DNA from: Ursus arctos | Taxonomy: Eukaryota; Chordata; Mammalia; Carnivora; Ursidae | Length of the DNA: 64,000 nucleotides | NCBI RefSeq assembly: GCF_023065955.2 | Contig: NW_026622985.1 | Coordinates: 3,804,001 to 3,868,000 of the forward strand | Direction: 5' to 3' | Shown here: in pieces, positions 57,425 to 64,000 of the stretch | Layout of the letters: every line of letters starts with the position of its first letter | How positions within the stretch are numbered: position 1 is the stretch's first letter | The notes under the pieces: model-generated | The model's database searches: none | What the model was told of the DNA's origin: nothing | The model's input: the letters and a program-made list of their open reading frames with translations, nothing else | Program-made: the position numbers and the translations under genes

Positions 57425-57634
57425 TTTTAAAAAAGATTTATTTATTTATTTGAGAGAGAGAAAGAGAACGCACAGTGGGGAGAAGCAGGAGAGGGAGAGA
57501 GAATCTTAAGTAGACTCTATGGTGAGCGTGAGGCCCAGGGTGGGTCTCCATCCCTCCACCCCAAATCACGACCCAACCTGAAACCAGGAGTCCATCGGTT
57601 AACCTGCTGAGCCACCCAGCCACCCCTCCCCCCT
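57425..57634 (-). mobile_element. Can-SINE, minus strand
   Basis: Reverse Can-SINE with 'gatttatttatttatttgag' tail side and head ending 'ctgagccacccagccacccc'. Target-site duplication 'tagtgattt' at 57416-57424 and 57635-57643. Confidence 0.94.
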
Positions 57635-57643
57635 TAGTGATTT

Positions 57644-58237
57644 CTATTTATTGACTCCGTGGTTCTAAATTCCCACTTGTCTACACTTTTTTCAGAATTG
57701 AGCCTGGTTTAATATCAATGTCTAGTCTCCCTAACTGCAATAGTCCTGGATACAACCTGTTTTGATCACTTTACTATCCAACTCTGTTTTTTTTTTTTTC
57801 CTTTGAGAACTTGGATACACCTCAACAAACATTGTTTTTACCAAAAGAACTCTTTTGGATGCTGATGATTTATAATTTAATGTTTACAAAGTTAACCAGA
57901 AAGGTTTTTGAAAAAGCAGGCCAAATCCAGGATTAGCTCAAGAATGTATTTTACTGTTTACTTGAACGAAAAAAAAAATGCTTAACTGTGGTTTTATAGT
58001 CTTAAAGAATTACTTTAAAACATGTGCTGTAAAACACCTCTTTATCCCACTACTTTGAAATATAGTCTAAGAACAATCTCATGTAACCAACAAAAACTTT
58101 CTATGAGTGTGCTGAATATTGAAAACACATGCTTATTTAATGTTACTTTGAAACAGGAACAAAATAAAACGCAAAATCTGAAACTGAGTACATCTTTTTT
58201 TTCACTTTTTTACTGTGACATTTAAAGTGCATTTTTA
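57644..58237. other. unassigned stretch
   Basis: No gene or confident repeat was recognised; T-run near 57787-57800. Confidence 0.4.
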
Positions 58238-58248
58238 GAAGAGACTAT

Positions 58249-58449
58249 TGGGGCGCCTGGGTGGCACAGCGGTTAAGCGTCTGCCTTCGGCTCAGGGCGT
58301 GATCTCGGCGTTGTGGGATCGAGCCCCACATCAGGCTCTTCTGCTATGAGCCTGCTTCTTCCTCTCCCACTCCCCCTGCTTGTGTTCCCTCTCTCGCTGG
58401 CTGTCTCTATCTCTGTTGAATAAATAAAAATCTTAAAAAAAAAAAAAAG
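58249..58449 (+). mobile_element. Can-SINE (bear-type, near consensus), plus strand
   Basis: 'tggggcgcctgggtggcaca', 'gtctgccttcggctcagggc', 'ctgctatgagcctgcttctt' and 'tctcgctggctgtctctatc' match the bear-type SINE closely. Exact 11-bp duplication 'gaagagactat' at 58238-58248 and 58450-58460. Uninterrupted poly(A) of about 14 bases. Likely one of the youngest insertions in the window. Confidence 0.98.
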
Positions 58450-58460
58450 GAAGAGACTAT

Positions 58461-59875
58461 AGTTACTATATCATGCTATATTTATATATATATATATTTT
58501 ATTTACACACACATTCATATGCTATATATAACCATATATAATCATTACTACATATGGAGTATAAAACATAAATTAGATTATTTGATCTTAATTTAAGAAA
58601 ATAATTTGTAACGTTAATTGACTTATATAACATTATTATTTCTTTAAATTTCTGTTCTATCCACTCAAAGTACAAAAGAACACATTCAATCATTAATCTG
58701 CAAAATTTCTGACTGTCACTGAAAAATTGCTTGGAATGGATTTTACAAATTTTGATCTGATAAAAATAAATAATGTCTATTTTTTATTAAATACTCCTAG
58801 TGAATTATTTGATCATAGTTTTAGACATGATATCTTTCTATATATATTAAAATTATAAGTACTTTTAGAAGACTGTCTTGGAAAATTGGAAGTCTATGGG
58901 TCACACATGAAGACTCAAGCTATACAAAAGGAGCTCAAAAAGTGGATTTTATAAATCACTTCAGCAAAACCTGAAGTTATTCTCACTGAATATTATATAT
59001 ACTATGTTTTTAGAGCAAAATATTGGGTGAATAATCACTATCTTGGCCACATTGAAACATAGTTCACTATGAGGTTAAGGTAGACTCCGGGAAAAATAAG
59101 CATCAGATAATTGTTTTAGTTGCTCATATTTTGAAATCCCTAAGCTACCTCATAGCTATTATATTTTAAGAACTCCAATTTGAAATATTTGGATATTTTG
59201 TTTTCAGTTGAAATGATATAAATGGCAAATCCTTGATTAAATTGAGATTATTTTCTTTCATTTACTTAACTTAAGGGTTTAAGTGTGTTCAATTTATTTT
59301 GTTGTGTTTTTAAAAAGTATTGATGGAACATTTAGTATCCTTAAAGGGATGATTATCTTTAATTTCTTAATCTATTCTATTTTCTCTCACAAAAAATGTT
59401 TAACTCACAAATGCTATGCAAGTTCTCTTTCCATATTTAGTTGAATGGCATTTTATCAATTTATAACTGGTATGTTGGACATGACTAACTCACTGTCCAA
59501 TTGAAGTGCAACTTCCTCTGTCTTGCTCACTCACTGTCACTTTAAATTATATTTAGTGAGGGTATTCTTTCCCTGCCTCTGGAAACTTTCTAGCAGATCC
59601 CATTAATTTTTGGTCGATTTCGCTAATAGACATCATTGGTCACTTTTACCTCAATTAACAAAGCTGTCTATCGTCCTGTGATTCACAAGACTTTAAGCCT
59701 ATCTTATGATTCAATTTCACCCTCACCAGCAAACCAGGTAGACGAGGCCAAGCCCTCTGCTCTCTATTGTCCCCAGCATCTTCTCTGTAACTACTCCCAC
59801 TTTAGGGTCAAAGTTGGCAGAATGAGCAAAATGAGGGGATCATCGTTCTCATCAGATTAAATGTCAGGTGGTTGT
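58461..59875. other. AT-rich unassigned stretch
   Basis: Strongly AT-rich with a short (TA)n run at 58483-58497. No gene or confident repeat was recognised. Confidence 0.4.
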
Positions 59876-61365
59876 AGTTTCAGCAAAAATAGAGTAGCTC
59901 CATTCCTCCCAGGTCCTTCTTCTTAGAACTAAAAATGCCTGGATATAGCACAAAAAACAAGCATACAAAGACTCTGAAAAGTGGGAAGAAGGAGGACTTT
60001 CCAGGGAATTAAAGGAAATGAGAGTGACACCATGATGAGGCTTCTGGGCTTCTTATTATATCCTGAATAGGACACTGTAGAAGCCTTCAACCAGGTATCT
60101 CCAATAAGCAAGACCAAAAAAGCTCCAAGAAAAGCCTATTGTCCCTAACAATGGGACCAGAGAAAGGAGAATGAATAGAACAAAAGCTTTCCAGAAATAC
60201 CTTCCCTATTCTTATCAAATATTAATGGAATAAATGGCAGTTCCTTCTGATCCTATCAACTCTCTATGATTTCAGTGAGTATGAGTGCAGAGCTGATCTT
60301 CCATCCTGCCACCCCATTCCATAAAAGCAAGAAGCAATGCTCCAAGACCCTTGCATAGTGGTGTCAATTGACCAAGTAGGAAAGTGGTCCCCATCTTTTT
60401 CGATATAGAAGAATCAGGCAATGGCACTCTGATTTCCCAGCCATGGCAATGCCAATAGGCAGAGTGAGGACATGCTTAGCAAAAGCAGGCAGTCCTCCAA
60501 TTATTCTGTCAATGTAGTGTTGGCTGCTTCCACACCCACCTGGTAAACAAGTCTGAACATGGCCTTTTAACATTTGTCTTTGCCCTCACCCACAGTGGTA
60601 GTGTGGCATAGTAGGGAGCTGAACCTCCACTCCAACCTTGCAACAGGGAGACTGAACATGGTGGTGCAAAGACGACTGGCTAGTCATCACTCTGCTTCCC
60701 ACGCTGTTCCCATGTAGCTTAGACACAGAGGAGAGCTGAGGCTCCACCCTCATATGGCATCAATGAGGCAGAATAAGATGGTGGGAGGCAAAGCTAGCTG
60801 ACATTCTGTTCCATCCTTCCTCTTACGTTGTTCTCAGGGACCCGCAAGAGGCTGAACTCCCACCCCCGCCCTGCAGCAACAACGCAATGCTAGTAAGCCT
60901 TTCTTTGGGGTAAGCAAAGTCCAGAGGGAAATTGAGCTTAGATCTCAATTCAAAGTCAGTGAGGCAGTATGTGTAGGTGACCTGCTTTAAAGGTGTTTTT
61001 GTGGATGAGAAAGAAACTAAACGTCCACTCCACCTACTTGCAATGAAGCAGTATGAGTTAGCTCTCCACTTTAACCAGAGTGTTGTAAGCAAAAACTGGC
61101 AAGAATGAATTTCAAAGGGTATACCACAAAAAAGAACTATTTAAAAACAAAAGAATTTAAATAGGCTCCTGAGACTCATAGTATTTAAAATAACCTGGAT
61201 ACAATGGAAAGGTCAGCCATAAATAATTGTATCCTACTACCCATAACTTGAATGAAATGAAACAACCAACAAACATCAACATCAAGATTAATCAGATGCT
61301 GGAATCATTGGACAAGGATTTTAAAACATAAAAATGCTTCAGTAAGAAATGACAAGTTCTTTTGA

Positions 61366-61367
<2 letters not shown>

Positions 61368-61408
<41 letters not shown>
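61368..61408. repeat. (AAT)n microsatellite
   Basis: About thirteen uninterrupted AAT units inside the L1 ORF1 region. Confidence 0.96.
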
Positions 61409-61411
<3 letters not shown>

Positions 61412-61855
61412 GAAAACTCCAGCAAATTTGAAATTAAACCAAAGAAGCAAATGGAAACTTAAAACTGAATAATAAAATCACTACAATAGAAAACTACCTG
61501 GATGGCTGTTGCCATGGTACAGTGGGAGAAACAGAGCATAGAATTGTGAACTTGAAGGTTGGCAAGAAAAATTACCCCATATAAATAGGACATAAAGTAG
61601 ATTTAAAACATGAACAGAATTTCAGAGACTTTGCAATAATTAACCAAAGAATTAACATTTGTATTATGGAAGTGCAAGGACACAAGGAAAGAGGGAGGAG
61701 GATTCAAAAGGGGGTTCTTAGAAATTATGGTTGAAAACTTCCCAAAGTAGGAAAAATGCATGAGCCTGTAGAGTCTAGAGGCTGAATGAATTCAAATAGG
61801 ATAAACTCCAAAAATTCACACCAATATACAACATAATTGAACTTCTGAAGAAATT

Positions 61856-61887
61856 AAAAAAAAAAAAAAAAGAGAGAGAGAGAGAGA
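61856..61887. repeat. poly(A)-(AG)n simple repeat
   Basis: A run of about 15 A's followed by eight AG units, within L1 ORF1. Confidence 0.93.
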
Positions 61888-62973
61888 AGTCCTGAAAATA
61901 GCCAGAGAAAAACAGTAATTGAAAGAATGGCAGATTTTGTATCTGAAACAATGGGGGCAGAGGGAAATGTCACAATATTTTGCAAGAGAGCTGGAGTGGC
62001 TATAGTGCTATCTATCACACAAAATGGACTTAAGCCCACTTTCATAATGGACAGACATGGAGACAGAATGTTGATGAGGAAGCAGAAGACCTGAATCACA
62101 TTGTACACTAACAGACTGTATGACTATGTGTGGGACACTCAATCCAAGGACAGCAGAGTATGTGTTCTTTTCACATGCACATTAAATGCCCTTCTAGATT
62201 GGCTTTTGCCAAGATGCAGAAAAAGTCTAAATGGATTTAAAAGGATTTACATCATAAAAAATATATTCTCTGACCATAATTGAATGCAATTACAAATAAA
62301 TAGCAAGGGGAGTTCATGAATATGTAGATTAAATAACACTATTTAAAAATCAAATGGGTCAATGAAGTCACAACAGAAATTACAAAACATTTTGAAGTAA
62401 ATGAACATAAAAGTACAGCATACCAAACCTTATGGGATGCAAAGAAAGCAAGGCTTAAAGGAAAATTTTGGACTGTAAATACTAATATTAAGAAGGAAGG
62501 AAGACCTCTGATAAATTACTTAAATTTCCCCCTTGAGACACTGTAAAAGTAAGATCAAAATAAACAGAAAACATGCAAAAGAAGGAAATAACAAATATTA
62601 GATTAGAGTGGAAACTAATATAAAGAAAATAGTAAAAAATAAATAGAAGAAATCAACAAAACTGAAAATTGGGTCTTTAAAGAAATCCACAAAATGAACA
62701 GAACTTAAGCTAAAATAGACCCAAGAAAAAAAACAAGAAAACTCAATTTACTAAAATCATAAATGAAAAACAGTTTTTTTATACCAATCACACAATGCAA
62801 AAATGGTTATAAGAATATGGTGTGAGAAAATATATGCCAACAATATAAATAATCAACAAAAAAATAGGCAAATTCCAACAATGGCACAAACCAATGAAAC
62901 TGACTCATGAAAATATGGAAAATCTAAATAGACCTGCAAGCACATATTAAATTAGTAATTAAAAATCTTCACA

Positions 62974-63172
62974 TGAGGGGCACTGGGTGGTGTGGTTGGC
63001 TGGGTGTCTGATTCTTGCTTTCAGCTCAGGTCATGATATTGGGGTTATAGGATAGAGCCCCACATCAGACTCCATGCTCAGCATGGAGTCTGCCTGGGAT
63101 TTTCTCTGCCCCTCCACCCCGCCCTGCCCCAGCTGTGTTCTCTCTAATAAATAAATAAATCTTTAAAAAAAT
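62974..63172 (+). mobile_element. Can-SINE inside L1M, plus strand, diverged
   Basis: Diverged head 'tgaggggcactgggtggtgt', body 'tcagctcaggtcatgatatt', tail 'taataaataaataaatcttt'. Target-site duplication 'atcttcaca' at 62965-62973 and 63173-63181. Confidence 0.94.
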
Positions 63173-63514
63173 ATCTTCACACAAAAAACAATACAGACCA
63201 CAATGATTTCATGAATTAATTTCACCAAATAAAGAATTAACACCAAAACTTTAAAACTGTTCCAAACCAGAGAAAGGGAATCTACAAAATACCTGAAACT
63301 ATGATCATACTAAATAATGAAATATTAAGTTATTCCACCCTAATGTCTAGAAAAATACCAAGATGTTCATTCTTATCAATTCATTTTAACATTGTCATGG
63401 AGATTCCAGTCAGGGCAAGCTGGCAAGAAACTAAAAAACTATTTACTGGTGACATGATCTTATATAAAGAAAATCCTAACAGATCTGCTAAAAAAATCTA
63501 TTAAAACTAAACCT

Positions 63515-63519
<5 letters not shown>

Positions 63520-63551
<32 letters not shown>
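63520..63551. repeat. (CA)n microsatellite
   Basis: About 16 uninterrupted CA units within the L1 ORF2 region. Confidence 0.97.
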
Positions 63552-63647
63552 AACCAACAAACAAAACAGTCAGAAAGGCAGCACAATACAAAGTCCATAT
63601 AAAAAAAATCACTTGTATTTTTATGCTTTTATAAGAAGACATAGGTA

Positions 63648-63845
63648 GGGGCGCCTGGGTGCCTCAGTTGTTAAGCGTCTGCCTTCAGTTCAGGGCGTGA
63701 TCCCAGGGTCCTGGGATCCAGCCCCACATCAGGCTCCTCCGCTGGCAGCTGCTTCTTCCTCTCCCACTCCCCCTGCTTGTGTTCCCTCTCTCGCTGGCTG
63801 TCTCTCTATGTCAAATGAATAAATAAAATCTTTAAAAAAAAAAAA
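63648..63845 (+). mobile_element. Can-SINE (bear-type) inside L1M, plus strand
   Basis: 'ggggcgcctgggtgcctcag' head, 'cagggcgtgatcccagggtc' body, 'cctgcttgtgttccctctct' and an A-rich tail. Exact 15-bp duplication 'aagaagacataggta' at 63633-63647 and 63846-63860. Confidence 0.98.
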
Positions 63846-64000
63846 AAGAAGACATAGGTAAATGGAAAGATATAATTTCAGATACAATTTAAGATGGCAA
63901 TACTCATCTAAAGGATCTAAAGATTCAATATAACATTTATAAATGTTCCAGCTGCTTTTTTCTCCCAGAAATTAATGTGCTGCTCTTAAAATTCATGTGG

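Larger units (their letters stand above)
59880..64000 (+). mobile_element. L1M, plus strand: 5' UTR, ORF1 and ORF2 remnants, runs off window
   Basis: 59880-61130 is GC-richer L1 5' UTR-like sequence with degenerate tandem units. 61260-61900 carries ORF1-type sequence ('ggttgaaaacttcccaaagt', 'aggataaactccaaaaattc', 'gaaaatagccagagaaaaac'). 62250-63300 is ORF2 ('ctctgaccataattgaatgc', 'ttatgggatgcaaagaaagc', 'aacaaaactgaaaattgggt'), and RT sequence continues at 63400-64000. All frames are broken. Interrupted by (AAT)n at 61368-61408, two Can-SINEs and a (CA)n at 63520-63551. Confidence 0.85.

Noticed and set aside
18..63845. CRISPR-like regularly spaced repeats
   Set aside because: The dispersed repeats are SINE copies of about 200 bp with target-site duplications in a mammalian genome; spacing is irregular.

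Overview
This window is nuclear DNA from a carnivoran mammal, most likely a bear or close arctoid relative. It is AT-rich and packed with interspersed repeats. At least twenty tRNA-derived Can-SINE copies are present, a family restricted to carnivores. Five of them (17738, 29854, 37062, 58249, 63648) carry the 'gcgtgatcccggcgttctgg' and 'cctccgctatgagcctgctt' type body that I know from giant panda/bear SINEC1 elements. L1 3' ends at 38245, 43690 and 55890 have a carnivore-type tail. I saw no exon, full-length ORF, conventional RNA gene, CRISPR array or bacterial-type feature. The window is intergenic or a large intron. The small ORFs (158 aa at most) are what chance gives in 64 kb, or remnants of LINE proteins.

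Layout. 1-13.6 kb: mostly unassigned DNA with scattered SINEs, an old L1 3' end (2.2-3.1 kb), MIR copies and a Tigger-like DNA transposon (8625-9039). 13.6-25.7 kb: an L1 graveyard. Two minus-strand L1M fragments lie in series (14265-16918 and 16930-19785), and the second reaches its 5' UTR. A plus-strand L1M starts about 250 bp further on (20038-23485), so the two 5' ends face each other. Three more L1 3' ends follow (23495-25700). SINEs and two MaLR-type LTRs interrupt the block. 25.7-35.7 kb: mainly unassigned DNA with SINEs (one inserted inside another), MIRs, a GC-rich patch and an AT/TG-rich simple repeat.

35.7-38.2 kb: a 5'-truncated L1 ORF2/3' UTR with two SINE insertions. 38.6-40.3 kb: a repeat-poor island. 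40.9 kb: a short tRNA-Gln 5'-half-like fragment. 41.4-45.3 kb: one ancient LINE-2 copy split by four LTRs, one of which itself contains an L1 tail. Two of the LTRs belong to the same young family and lie in inverted orientation. 45.3-59.9 kb: mostly unassigned DNA with MIR, several solo LTR-like elements (46.96, 50.46, 52.09 and 54.53 kb), a 137-bp L1 insertion and two SINEs. 59.9-64.0 kb: a long plus-strand L1M with 5' UTR, ORF1 and ORF2 remnants, cut by two SINEs and running off the window.

No genes work together here. The biological content is the layered record of retrotransposition: L2 and MIR oldest, then L1M and MaLR LTRs, then Can-SINEs and young ERV LTRs. Subfamily names come from memory of consensus sequences, not from a database search, so they should be read at family level. 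I found no convincing undescribed biological system.
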